Source: Ephydatia muelleri (taxonomy: Eukaryota > Porifera > Demospongiae > Spongillida > Spongillidae). Taken from it: DNA of 64,000 bases. The stretch spans positions 7,144,699-7,208,698 of the forward strand of contig JABACO010000018.1 in assembly GCA_013339895.1 (NCBI GenBank), in the 5' to 3' direction. This document shows, one piece after another, positions 21,400 to 33,600 of this stretch (positions are counted from its first letter, which is position 1; every line of letters begins with the position of its first letter). The translations under genes and the position numbers were made by a program. The notes below the pieces were generated by a model. The model was not told the DNA's origin. It saw nothing but the letters and a program-made list of their open reading frames with translations, and did no database searches.

Positions 21400-24300
21400 T
21401 TATATGAAATTTCGATTAATTAGAACATACTTTTTCACGGCTGTGAAGTCTTTTAGTGCCACGCCCCCTGGAGTGAGTGGTCCAGAGTACACAAACCTGC
21501 GCACTTCATTCTTCAATGCTATTTCTTCGTCCTGAGAAAAGGTGCAGCACATGCACACACACACACACATACATACACACACACACGCACACACACATAA
21601 TTTGAGCCTTGACACACGCAAGCAGGACATACCTGTGACTCCTCGTAGGACTCCATGATCAGGGAAATCATGAGGTTCAACATGGCATAGATGAAGAGCA
21701 TAAGAAATATTGTGAAGAAGAACTGGCTGAATATGTAGGCCTCAGGGTCATCAGAATAACCTATCCCTTGATAGGTAAGGAATAGGTCATCACCATGCAT
21801 CATCGTGTACAGGGCTTGGAAGGAGGCTCCAAAGTTTGCAAACTAGAGTGATGGTGTAGATTGTTCAAGTGGATTAGTGAATATACCAGGTGATCGCAAA
21901 TGAAGACAAAAGTGTTAACGGTTATTTCTCAGTCAGTTTCTTAGCTTAGAATACCATGTATTTAAGATAAATGGTTATAACTAATTTTAACTCGTTATAT
22001 TTAAATAAGTTAAAACTGATTACTAATTTCTATTTAATAGCCTAATTGGTGAGATATTATACCTCAAATTTTTGATTTGTTTTATTAGTTTAATCAGCTA
22101 AGCCACTGTAATAATTTGACTGTGTAATTCAATTTGCATGCTGAATTACCATTGAATTGATTTTTTTTTCTTGGTTTAATTGCTTAATCTGTCACACATT
22201 TTAATTTGCTTTCACCATTATTATTATTTGCTTAACATGTACATTAATCTATAGTGCAAATTATTTAATGTTAGTAGTGTGTAATAACCGTTTAAAAGCT
22301 TTGTTTTCATTTGCAGACACCTGGTGTAGTGATTGCAGACCTTGTAGTGGAACGGGCTCAGGACTAGCCACCCGCACATCATGAAGGCCAGGAACAAGAT
22401 CAGGGCACAGAAGATGTACTTGCCCAGCTTAGGGAGTGCTATGCTTAGAGCTCGGTGGACTGCCTTCAGATTTCAGGGGAGGATGGGGTGCAAAGGGAAA
22501 GTTAAAAACCCAAAAAGTTTGCTTACATTAAATTGTTTGAAGTAACTGATGAAACGAAGTATGACTGCTGCTTCTAGAAGGATGCTTATTCCAAGAAGTA
22601 TTCTCGTTGAGCTGATCTGGTCGTTAGCAACTGAAGTCTGTTGGATGGCTGTGAAGGTGATTGCATTAAAAAAATGGAAGTACACTTACCAACAGACATG
22701 GGTCGTAGTCCAGGTTTATTTTGATAATAGTACCCGTGATGGTGACGAGATCACCAAGGACATTGAAAATGTGACCACGACTAAAGATTGGCAAGCGTTC
22801 CTTCCAGCTCAAGTCAATACTCAACTGGTTTTTATAGAAAGCTCCCATGGCCTGAAGTATGTGATGAACAATAAAAATTAGCTCATACTTTTTCCAACAC
22901 AAATGAAGGGTAATAAGGATGACCTCATACCTTTGCCAGTATGAATGATGCTCTGACATGCATTATCACCATCAGCAAGGAGGCTGTACACAAGACTATA
23001 ATCATTCCACTAAGAGTGACTTTCACGACGTTAATACCTGCACGATTTGTCAATTTGGCATATCTTTTCTTTTGATAGATAACTTACTATTCTGGTTATC
23101 AATGATTCGTGTCGAATTTGGATTGCAGTTAGTGCAAAAGTACTCCAATCTCAAAGAGTATGACACAATACCACCTCCCTGTGTTTGCATTTGGATCTGT
23201 TGGGAAGGGGGTGGAATACATTTTTGATGACCACTCAGGCTAACACAACTGAAGTCTGCACATTCCTACAACGTGTGCTAGCTGACACTTTCTTCAATGG
23301 CTGCTAACTGTGCATTTTATGCTGCCTCACATACAGTGGTTTTCACAGTGTAGCACTGGACCAAAGCTGAATCCATGATCTGTATGGTACTAAAATAGTA
23401 TGTGATGTCCAGTTGCACAAACCTGTTGTTAGAATTGCGAAAGAATACGTATCATTCCAAACTCAACACATAATGTGTGTAGCATCCTCTGCCCCTTACT
23501 GTACAGCAGAGTACAAAGTCCATGAATATAGTAATATGCTTACTTGTCCGACAACTGGTTATACTATAAGAGATAAACTTCTATCCATAAGAAATGAAAA
23601 GTTATTCAAATTACATTGCTCCAGGGTTTGTCATGAATTGACCCAAGCTACTGAATTCAGGTTAGGTAAAAATTAAATAAGGTTATCAATATGTTGATAT
23701 CATATGGCCAAGCAAAATCTGATCACTATACCATTGTATAATTGTTTTGTTTGATCTGAACTTATTGCTTGATTATTATTGAAAGGTTTTTAGAACCGTT
23801 TCATATATACCACCGAAATAAAGATAGTCCATAAAAATTTTACTACGCTAGTAGAATTTTTAGCAACAGCTATTAATTATACATGTATTCAGTGATGGGG
23901 AAGACACATCCAAGCATCTAGGTACACGAGTACCTTGCATAGAGTGGGTCCTCAGAATAGTTTGTCAATTGTTCAATGACATCATATGTTGGATCCAACT
24001 GAAATGTAACTGACAGAAAACAGAGATCGTTGCACACAAGTGGCACCACAAACACAGCACTTACCAGTCTTGTATGTGGTGTCAAGCATGTAAGGAATTG
24101 CAGTGAGGTTCAACATTGCATACTGGGTGAGGGTGACTTCAATTGGCTGCAAGGCTCCATCACTTGTCCTTGCACAGTCAAACCCATAGACCGTTGAATT
24201 CAGAAGGTTAGAGTACTGTCAAAGTAATTGATTTGGGAGCAGGTTTTGTGGGTTACGGGGGGGGGGAGGCAAAGGAGCTCAGTTTTGCATGATCAGATTA

Positions 24301-25346
24301 CCTTACCTGAGCCGTGGACGAAGTTATTATGTTCTTGACATCCTGAATGGAATAGGCTTGGTACACATCTCCTATGGTTGCACTGCACTGGTTGAGTAGG
24401 AGACACTCAAATAGGTTTTTGGCATCTGCCAACTCAAATGACTGACGATTCACACTTGAGTTCATGAATAAAATGACCTATTTAGGGGAGGAGAGGGGGG
24501 AAAGCAATGCAGTGAGATCATCCTTCTCCACAAGCAACATTCAACTGCTATACTGTGCTTAAGCTGGGGGAACTACTCCTGAAGGCATGTACAGCCCTCA
24601 GAACAGACATATACTGGCTGGCAGTGCTTAGAACCAGTTATTCAGTTGCTAATTAGAGGCAGTTATGAATTACTAGAGGCCCTTCTTCGTGTTTACATGT
24701 AAGTGCGCTAGGCTACCATTTGCTGCTAAATAATATTAGAACTTGTACATGATTAGATTATAACTTGCTAGGGATTGATTTACAAATTAAAGTTTCATGC
24801 ATTTGGGGATTGCGATCCCCAACAGTAATCAAAGCCAGTGAGCAGTACGACATGCTCTATAAATAGCAATGCCTTAACCCTCTTCATGCACGAGCAATTT
24901 GCATGTCAGTCCCAGCTGGATATCGCTGCTCGTGCAAAGCTAAGGATGTATCACGCCCCCACTACCTGTACCTGTACCACGATGCAAATTGTTTTCGCCA
25001 CTTGAAGTATCAGCATAAACGGAGGACTGCGATCGGTCTTCCAACGCTTGATCGGATTACTGATGTGGTAGTAGAGGTTTGCCTTGAGCTCCAGCTCGTT
25101 GCTGCTCATTTGGTAGAGGTTTGCTGACGAGCGAAGCTTCTTTAATCTCTTTATCGTACTCTCTTTGGCCTCAATGTCGCCTTCTTCAGCCATAGGCATA
25201 GTCGGTGAAGGTTGGCGTTCTTGAATTTGAGTTCCATTTTGATTCGCAATGGGGCCCGTCTCCAATGCATTATCTATGTATATCTGTACTTTGCGCTCCC
25301 TGGCAGGCATACGTGTGTACCTCGTTCTCAGAGCTAATCCATCCAT
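21400..25346 (-). CDS. mucolipin-type TRP channel (TRPML), copy A
   Basis: Six-transmembrane endolysosomal cation channel of the TRPML family; vertebrate members are opened by PI(3,5)P2 and release Ca2+ or Fe2+ from lysosomes. About eleven exons in transcript order: ~24975-25346 (N-terminal cytosolic part and TM1, basic IKRLKKLRSS then SNPIKRWKTDRSPPFMLILQ), ~24306-24480, ~24068-24216, ~23932-24000, ~23088-23200 (lumenal domain with paired Cys, YFCTNCNPNSTR), ~22932-23028, ~22688-22857 (WKERLPIFSRGHIFNVLGDL), ~22528-22652 (ISILLEAAVILRFISYF), ~22341-22464 (ALSIALPKLGKYIFCALILF), 21632-21842 (pore and TM6, MMHGDDLFLTYQG then MLFIYAMLNLMISLIMESYE) and 21400-21533. The selectivity-filter position reads HGDDLF where vertebrate TRPMLs have NGDDMF. 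A paralogue follows 2 kb upstream in the same orientation. Confidence 0.85.
24734..25172. repeat. source segment of a duplicated TRPML exon/intron block
   Basis: This stretch of intron 1 plus the 3' part of the first TRPML-A exon recurs in the same orientation at 45127-45563 with about 95% identity by eye. It contains the small inverted repeat TTGGGGAT-TGCG-ATCCCCAA near 24803. Confidence 0.85.
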
Positions 25347-25502
25347 CTTTTGCAGGGAAGAAGGAGGGACGAAGTGCTTTGGGATCTGTTAGTTTAGAGT
25401 GTAACCATATTTGGTGTAAATGTACATAGTGCACAAATTCCAACAAGGCTCTACACTCTGTTAAGATGGCGTGGCGGATCCGGGGTCAAGTATGAAATTA
25501 AT

Positions 25503-25744
25503 AATTGGGATCGTTTCAGCGAAAAGGCATACGTTATAAAATTTCCAGTACGCGCAAAAGAAATGTAACGCTTGCGTTGAAATGCATGGCTAATTAAAAA
25601 TTCAGAGACCTTACAACTCCATGACAGATACTCCGACTCTCAGTGTGTAAGAAGCAATGTGTAGAAGATATTTCAGACTTCCAGAATATCGACATCTTGA
25701 AAAAACATGCGTTAGGTCCCTTTTTGCTGAAACGATCCCAATTA
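25503..25744. mobile_element. MITE, ~242 bp
   Basis: Terminal inverted repeats of about 26 bp: left TAATTGGGATCGTTTCAGCG + AAAAGG, right the reverse complement with one mismatch. There is no coding capacity. It lies just upstream of the TRPML-A first exon, so it could touch that promoter. A relative in the opposite orientation is at 3.67-3.89 kb. Confidence 0.8.
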
Positions 25745-26982
25745 CCGATTAAAATTTGATTGCGAAATGTTAAATAATTAGCCGTGGCTATTTCAATGGC
25801 AACTAAGCGCGGAAACTAGCTATTGATTTCACACTTTTTTTTTACGAAAGGCCCTAAAAGCAAGTCCATACACATTGTGAACTAGAGATCAAAGATCACT
25901 TACTTTATAATTGCGTTACAAGCTAAATTCGTTTTCATAATAATAGGTTCTATAGAAGAACTGAATTAGTACTGTTTAGTCTGAAGCACAATAATTAGTT
26001 AGCAGAGTGCGTCTCGACTCTGCTTGAAATTACTACAGGAACAAAGCGCTTCGGGGGGGCGTGCGAGGGTTGTCCCCTTCCACAAGGGGGTCCGGAGCGG
26101 AGCCCAAGGAGTTTTTGTACTGTTTAACTCTTTGGACGCCAAGTGCACATACATGCATGCATGTACATACAACCGTTACACCATTCATGCTTGATTTAGA
26201 TCGTCACAACTGCATATGCTTGATGCACTAACTTGTTACCTTATAAGTAATTATGTCTCATTATGAAGACGAGCTCACTTCACTTCGCTAATGCACCACT
26301 TCAAACAAGGATGTGTAACCCAGATCAGTGTATTATAATGGACACCCCATGCAGTATGATCGAACGTGACCCGCCCCTAGTGAGGGTTTGGCTGGGTGCT
26401 GGGCCTATCCCCCTGGCTCGCACATGCGTTGGCCTAGTAGGGGTTTGAACCACAATAGGCACCCCTTCCGAATAAGCTCCGATAGCAGTGATGCTTGGGG
26501 GAGCAGGGAGGGAACTACTGGAATCTACTGCATGTCAGTTAACCTGTAGGACTAGCTTACCTTTATCATGCCAGTTCCCCCCCCCCCCCCCCCCCCCCCC
26601 CCCCTTTTGCCAGTTCACCCCCCCTCTTTTGCCAGTTCGTTATTGCAACAAAAGGTGCCAGTAGGTTATCATAGACACACAAAATGTGCTTACACCAGGA
26701 CCACATACGTTCAGACATGGCATGTCAGCTGTATGCATCTACGATGGTATTCAAGTGATTTTAATAATCAAGACAACACACAGCACTGCATGAATGGGGA
26801 GGCAGATAGTTATGGTTGAGTGAGCATGTATGGATGTCCCTGACGAGCCACACACGAGATATCGCATGCACATATTATAACACTCAGACGTGCGACTAAG
26901 TACGTTGATTACATGTACATCACAATGTTTCTTTTTACTGATTAATTAATCCATTAATCATTTTGTGCATGTCCGTAAAGAG

Positions 26983-27025
<43 letters not shown>

Positions 27026-27229
27026 TACACACACACACAAAATAATACCTACACACAACACATAAAACATGCTCACACACACATAAATAAAGCACACACA
27101 TGGACTGGAACAGAGAAGAGTCTAATTGTCTCTTCCATTAGCATCACGGCGCAAGATAACCTCTGGCTTCACGTACATGTTCCTATCAATGGTAAAACAT
27201 GAGGGCTGTGTTTTGGAGAAGCCTTTCAC
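25745..27229. other. intergenic between the two TRPML genes
   Basis: Contains a C run at 26577-26604, a CA tract at 26982-27020, and the small hairpin CCCTTCC-ACA-AGGGG near 26083. No exon is recognised. Confidence 0.55.
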
Positions 27230-30204
27230 TTACTGTTGGACAAGCCCTAGGTCTCGAAGAGCTACACCCTCTGCGGTGAGAGGTCCTGAATAAACAAACC
27301 TTCTGACCTCATTTTTCATCAATGGATGGATATTCTGAAACAGAAAACACAGTTTTAAGGTTTTCAATGCATGTGCACAAGGCGATTTCAGACCTGTGAA
27401 TCCTCACGGGCTTCAACAATGAGAGACACAAACAAATTTAAGATGGCGTATATGAACAGGGCCATAAAGGTGGTTAAGTAGGCTTGACTGAAGATGTACA
27501 CCGGAGCGTTCTCTGCCATCCTAAACCCTACAAATGTGTTGTACAGGTCATCTCCATTCAGTACAGTAAATAAAGTGTAAAACGTCTCATCGATGGAGGA
27601 GAACTGTAAAAGAGATGATGCAACGCATGAACGTCTACAAAATGGATGTGCATAAAGTGTGAGGTTAAGTTAAGATTGTGCCAGAATCATATGTGCCATC
27701 TTATTTTGTACCTTTACAAATGACACTTTACAGTTAGATGTGCTTTATCAGAGTTAAATTAAAGTATTAATTGTTATGTACAAGAGAGGATGTTTCAAGT
27801 GATTGCCTTGATCTGTAATCACTTGCCTTGCTATGAAAAGGGCTCAGAAGTATCCAACCAAATAACATGAAAGCTACATAAAGAATGGTAACAAAGACAA
27901 TGTACTTGAACAGCCGAGGAAAGGCTATCTCCAGTGCCCGAGACAGGACCTGCAGAAAGCATTTGTAGGTACACACAACACACCAGCGGTCACCTCACGT
28001 ACGTTAAACTGTGAGAAGTAGCTGACGTATCGAAGTATTACAACTGCTTGGAGAATGATCCCAATACCCAAAAGAATTCTAACTCCTTCAGCATCATATG
28101 AGAGGTTCTGCCAGGGAGGATGTTATTCACATGCAACAGAAATGCTCTGCTTACCTGAGCGCAATCGAAATTCTGATCAATGTGGATTACCAGTACTGTT
28201 CCTATAACAGTGCACAAGTCACTGAAAATGTTGATAGCATGCCAATATTCAAAAAGAATCAATCGCTCTTTCCAGTGGAGTTGTATATGAAGTTGGTCAT
28301 GATAGAATATTCCCATTGCCTGTTTTTTGAAAACCAAAACCAGGGATGAAAATTGACTGGGAGCACAAATTTTAAAGTAATGCATACTTTTGCCAACTTG
28401 TATGATGTCATCAGAGCACGTATTGTAAGGTAAAATGATACAATACATACTGCAAAGACAATCAACCCCAGCGCTACGCGAAATCCAAGAATGATTTTGA
28501 AGTTTCCTGTATGTTTGCACATGCACACAGATTTTGTATGAATGCAACACAGAATAATACTATGTCCGTGTATAGTACACATCAAATTGTTATTCTAACA
28601 TTCCTTTAAAAGTGATGTTGGTACTTACCTGAAGAATTGACCGTTTTTATGTAATTTTGACAATTCATGCACTTTAAATCCGCATTCACTGTGTAGGTAT
28701 GGAGCATCCTGCCATTAGATGCAATGAACTGGAGCTGGATATTGATTGGGGAAGACTTAATGTCTGCTGGTTCTTATACAGCAAGTTATATAGCACACAA
28801 TGTCGTGATGCTGATGTAAATGGGGGGGGGGGGGGGGGGGGAAGGAAGGGAGATTGTGCAATGTCGTGATGTTGATGTAAATGGGGGGGGGGGGAGGAGC
28901 GAGATTGTGCAATGAGCTGGATAGCAGAAGGAATTGATAGGTGTGGTGACATAACAAAGGAAACCATACATGTGTGCAAAATGCACGTAATGGTTGCATG
29001 ATAATCAGACCATGCCAGTTATTTAAAAAAATCGCTTACTCATGCAAAATGCAACCAAAACGTTTGCAGTGTACATTCACAACCAGCTAACCCTGCTTGT
29101 GACATTGTAACATTGAACTAAGGTAGGCTGTTTCACTCGAATGTCATTTGCACGAAATGTTACGTCCAGTGTCAAAAACCTGCAATCAAAGGTCACTGAG
29201 TAACACAATGTGATGTAATCTAGGCATCTACACGTATAAGCAAAACAAACTAGTCTAACATGTGGCCTAATGACTGGTATCACAAGCACACTACTGAGCA
29301 CATTATTGGTATGTCATTCATGGCATATCTGGGCACATCCCTTCAGTGACGCCAATGATGTGCATGTTGATAGTAGGTTCATTATTAGAGTGTAGTTAAA
29401 TACCTTTCAAGGCAGTTGTCAGCACATTGGTTATTCAGCTGCTCAACAATTCCAATTCTAGTTTCGGGATTGAGAAAAAAATAACCTGTGTGGAAGAAAA
29501 TGTTGTTTGGTTTCTGTGTCCTAACACGCACTATTATTACTATGTTGTAGTGTATTTTTACAAGTCCTCTTTCCAGTCTAGTACTTCACTTTCAGTCATC
29601 TTACTTGTATTTTTCTGTGCATTGAACACATAAGACTTCTCTGCAATGTCAAGTTTGTCACTTGCATACTCGGTGAGTGCAACTTCAATGGGCAAGGGGG
29701 AACCATTACTGTCCCTTGCATATTGATGCCCCTGTGCAATACTTGTGAAGTTGCCAAACTGAAAATGTGATGAGACGCAAGTGGTCACATGCATGATTGT
29801 ATTGACTGATGATTTTATTAAAAGCTAATCATATTCACCTCCATGCAGAGTGGCTAATTTTTAAAGTGTAATCCACCTCTGCCTTACATGCACACAGAGG
29901 AAAAAATCAATAGTTACCAGCCAACATGGAAGACAGGCCAGCTGCCAGTTTCCACAACTATTTATGAACGTCATGCATCAAAACAATGCCCGAAACATGT
30001 CTACAGACGTACCCTGAACCCAGCAAAGTCAAGTGCAGCTTTCACTTCTTGAATGCGGTAAGCGGTGTACACTGTACTTGGTGCGAGGCGGCCACCCGTT
30101 GAGGACAACACATCGGGATGAACAAGCAGAGCTGAAAATACTTTTTGTGCTTCAGATTTGAAAGCGGACTGCATGCCGCTGGGTGAATTGATAAACAAGA
30201 TGAC
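27230..30204 (-). CDS. mucolipin-type TRP channel (TRPML), copy B, N-terminal exon not found
   Basis: The exons match copy A one for one: ~30010-30204 (VILFINSPSGMQSAFK), ~29597-29760 (YARDSNGSPLPIEVALTEYA), ~29402-29470, ~29120-29180, ~28630-28738 (lumenal, LKCMNCQNYIK), ~28390-28508, ~28156-28322 (HWKERLILFEYWHAINIFSD), ~27993-28110, ~27827-27952 (ALEIAFPRLFKYIVFVTIL), 27393-27604 (pore TVLNGDDLYNTF; TM6 LFIYAILNLFVSLIVEARED) and 27230-27337 (NEVRRFVYSGPLTAEGVAL, stop). The filter NGDDLY is closer to the vertebrate form than in copy A. The exon for the cytosolic N-terminus and TM1 is not recognisable upstream; that position is occupied by the fold-back element and the Gypsy insertion. Either the exon lies far upstream, or the gene is 5'-truncated. 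Confidence 0.8.
28816..28893 (+). repeat. G homopolymers in tandem duplicate
   Basis: Two ~60-bp units (CAATGTCGTGATG.TGATGTAAATGG...) each run into a G tract of 11-24 bp, inside an intron of TRPML-B. Confidence 0.85.
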
Positions 30205-30502
30205 CTGTCAAGAGTATATACACACACGTGATGCCGCATGATCACACAAGTAAATAAAAACATTCTCTAACGAGAAAGTTGTTGGTATATAGGATTGACC
30301 AATGGTGGTGTAAAAAGCACAGAAACAAGAGTGACAGAAATTTGACTGGAAAATTGAAATAGGCCTATATTTAGCCCATTACTCAGGCATGTACTGTTAC
30401 AACGTTAGTGTGCTAAATATAGGCCTATTTCAATTTTCCAGTCAAATTTCTGTCACTCTTGTTTCTGTGCTTTTTACACCACCATTGGTCAATCCTATAT
30501 AC

Positions 30503-30604
30503 TGTAGCGCATGCGCTATGACCTTTGTACTTGTATCTGTATTATATAAGCACGTATGTGAATGCATTGATGATCCTTTTGCCACACCTGTAACCGACGC
30601 TACA
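30503..30604 (+). repeat. 5' LTR, 102 bp
   Basis: Begins TGTAGCGCATGCGCTA and ends CGACGCTACA, with short terminal inversion TGTAG/CTACA. It contains a TATA-like ATTATATAAGC about 60 bp from its end. It is very short for a Gypsy LTR. Confidence 0.95.
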
Positions 30605-30621
30605 TTGGTGTCAGAAGTGGG

Positions 30622-33600
30622 ATGACGGAACTCGAACGCGAGAGGAGGCCCACTCGGTTTTCAGCGCGTCCGCCTCCTCGCTTCGCAACTGGGACTGACT
30701 TCAGTCTATGGATAAAGCGAGTGGAACTATATATCCAAGAAGCGGGCTTACCTGAAGAGAAGAAAGGAGCAGAGTTGGTTTCGCTGCTTGAAGACGAGCC
30801 CTTCAGGATTGTAAGTCAGCTGGGATTGGTGAGCGAAACGGTTGAGTATGATGCGGTGAAAGCGTGCCTTGTGAGTCATTTTTCCCCTGACGGGGTGGAG
30901 TTAGAGTGGCAGGCTAAGATGCACGTGGCAAGACAGAAAGCAGGTGAGTCTGTCCTCGAATTCGCCGGCAGGTTGCGTGTTCTGGCGGACAAAGGATATC
31001 CTTCGTGGCCACCGGAGAGGCGTTTGGAGGTTGCTCGTAACCAATTTATCCAGGGTATTCTTTCCTCTACCGTCCAGCTCAAACTTCTCACAGATTCACC
31101 AGAGACGCTGGACGACGCGGTGAAACTGGCTTACAGGCTGCAGACAGCGGAGTTAGCCCAAGAGCATCTAAAAGCGGAAGCTACAATTGACGATACCCGA
31201 GGAGGCGGAAGTAGCTGTGCTATTGGAAGGAGTGATGGTCAGGTACACAAGCTTTCTCAACAGATTGAGCGGTTGACTGAGCAATTGACCAAACTGAGGG
31301 CGGAACGTGAACCAGGAAAAAGAAATTGGCCTAAAAAGAAGCTGACTTGCTGGCATTGTGGTGAGACAGGGCATTTAAGACGGGATTGCCCAAGCAGAAG
31401 ACAAGGTGTACAGAGGAAGCCATTAAACAATAAGTCAGTGGAACATACATCAGCTGTTGCATGTACATTAACCATACAAGGGCATATAGAGGGATTCGGC
31501 GTCAGCATGTTAGTAGACACTGGTTCTTCAGTAACACTTATACATGAAGCAGTGTGGAATAAGGTGAAAATTAAGGTCAAAAGTTCACTCTCCCCATGCA
31601 CTGTTCCAGTTATGGCTGTAAATGGTGAACAGCTTATGGTGGCCGGGGAGATTGATCTTCACTTGCAGATTGGCACACATCAAGGGAAGCACAAGGTTCT
31701 TGTAGTTGAGCAAATGCTGCAGCAGTGCCTTCTGGGAACTGATTATTTGGAGAAGCAGAAATGCTTGGTTGATCTAGGGAAAAGGACTTTGACTGTAGGC
31801 AAACCTGGTAATTGTGTTCCATTGTCTTTTGGTGCCCAGTCATCCACTTGTCATGTTGTTATGGGTGAGAAGGTGGTGATTCCAGGTTATCATCAAGTCA
31901 GGCTGCCTGTTAGGGTAACTCCAACTGATGGTAGTGCTACAGTTGGAATATTTGAACCACATTCAGAGATGGCTGAAACGCATGGTGTGTTGATTGCCAG
32001 ATCAGTTTCACCTATCCAGTCAGGTCAGATAGTTGTTCAGATACTTAACCCGCTACCATTCCCAGCAACACTTCAAGCAGACGAAGCCATAGGCTGTTTT
32101 TGTTGTGGGGCACAGGTGGATGTTGTTAGCCTGGAACCGGTGGACACTGACACTGGTGTCACATGTTCAGCTCTCAAAACTCATTCATCTGAGGAGGTTG
32201 CTAGGGCAATTGAATCCATGGTAACCCGGATAGATGAGCTTTCATGTGCAGATCGAGAGAAATTGAAAAGGTTGTTGTGTGAGTTTTCTGATGTCATCTC
32301 TGTAGGCGAGAAGGACCTGGGACGAACAAATGTGCTGAAGCATAAAGTCAACACAGGAGATGCCCCTCCCATCCATCAACAGGCTAGACGGATGCCCTAC
32401 CATCAACGAGAGACAGTAAAGAAAATGCTAGATGACATGCTGCAACAAGACGTGATTGAGGCAAGCAGTGGCCCATGGTCATCTCCCATTGTTCTAGCTA
32501 GGAAGAAGGATGGTACGTTAAGGTTTTGTGTAGACTTTCGCCGTATTAATGATGTGACCAAGAAAGAGGTCCACCCCTTACCTAGAATAGATGAGACTCT
32601 TGACATGCTGGGTGGAGCCAAATGGTTTTCTACCTTAGACCTGGCAAGTGGCTATTGGCAAGTGGAAATGGAGCCAGAACATAAGGAGAAGACAGCTTTT
32701 AGTACACCTTTTGGGACTTACCAGTTCAAGGTTATGCCATTCGGGCTTTCTAATGCACCCAGTACCTTTCAAAAGCTTATGGAAATGGTTCTAGCTGGAC
32801 TCCATTGGACGACGTGTTTAGTTTACTTTGATGATATTGTCATTTTTAGCACAACAGTTGAACAGCATCTGAGCAGACTTAGAGATGTTCTGGCAAGGCT
32901 CAAGAAGGCAGGGTTGAAACTAAAACCAAGCAAGTGCCATATTTTGAAGAAATGTGTGCATTACCTGGGTCACATAGTGTCAGCTGATGGTGTGAAAGTG
33001 GATGATGATAAAATTAAGTGCATTGTGGAATGGCCTACCCCAGTGAACCTTGAGGAACTGAGACGTTTTTTGGGAATTGCCTCATACTACCGCAAGTTTA
33101 TAAAAGGGTTTGCACACATTGCTGCTCCTCTGCATGCATTGACTGAAAAGTTGAAACCATGGGAATGGACTGGGTTGTGTGATGAGGCATTTGCGCAGCT
33201 AAAGACAAAGCTTAGTTCCCCTCCTATTCTCTCTTTCCCACAGTTCAATATGCAGTTTACAGTTGATTGTGATGCGAGCTTGGAGGGTTTAGGAGCAGTT
33301 CTCTTCCAAGAGAATGACAGGTGTGTAGTCGCATATGCTAGTCGTGTACTTACTAAGCAGGAACGGCAGTATTGTGCTACCCGGCGGGAAATGCTAGCCT
33401 TGATTTGGGCTATCCAATATTTCAAGCCCTACCTTTGGGGGCGCCCTTTCAAAGTCCGCACAGACCACAGTGCACTCAAATGGCTGAAAAATTTCAAAGA
33501 TCCACATGGGCAGGTGGCAAGATGGCTTGAAATTTTGTCAGAATATGACTTTACAGTGGAACATCGCCCAGGCCTTAAGCACGGAAATGCTGACTCCTTA

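Noticed and set aside
26430-26460. A GGTTTGAACC-like block considered as a tRNA T-arm.
   Set aside because: No matching acceptor stem, D-arm or anticodon arm could be laid out around it.
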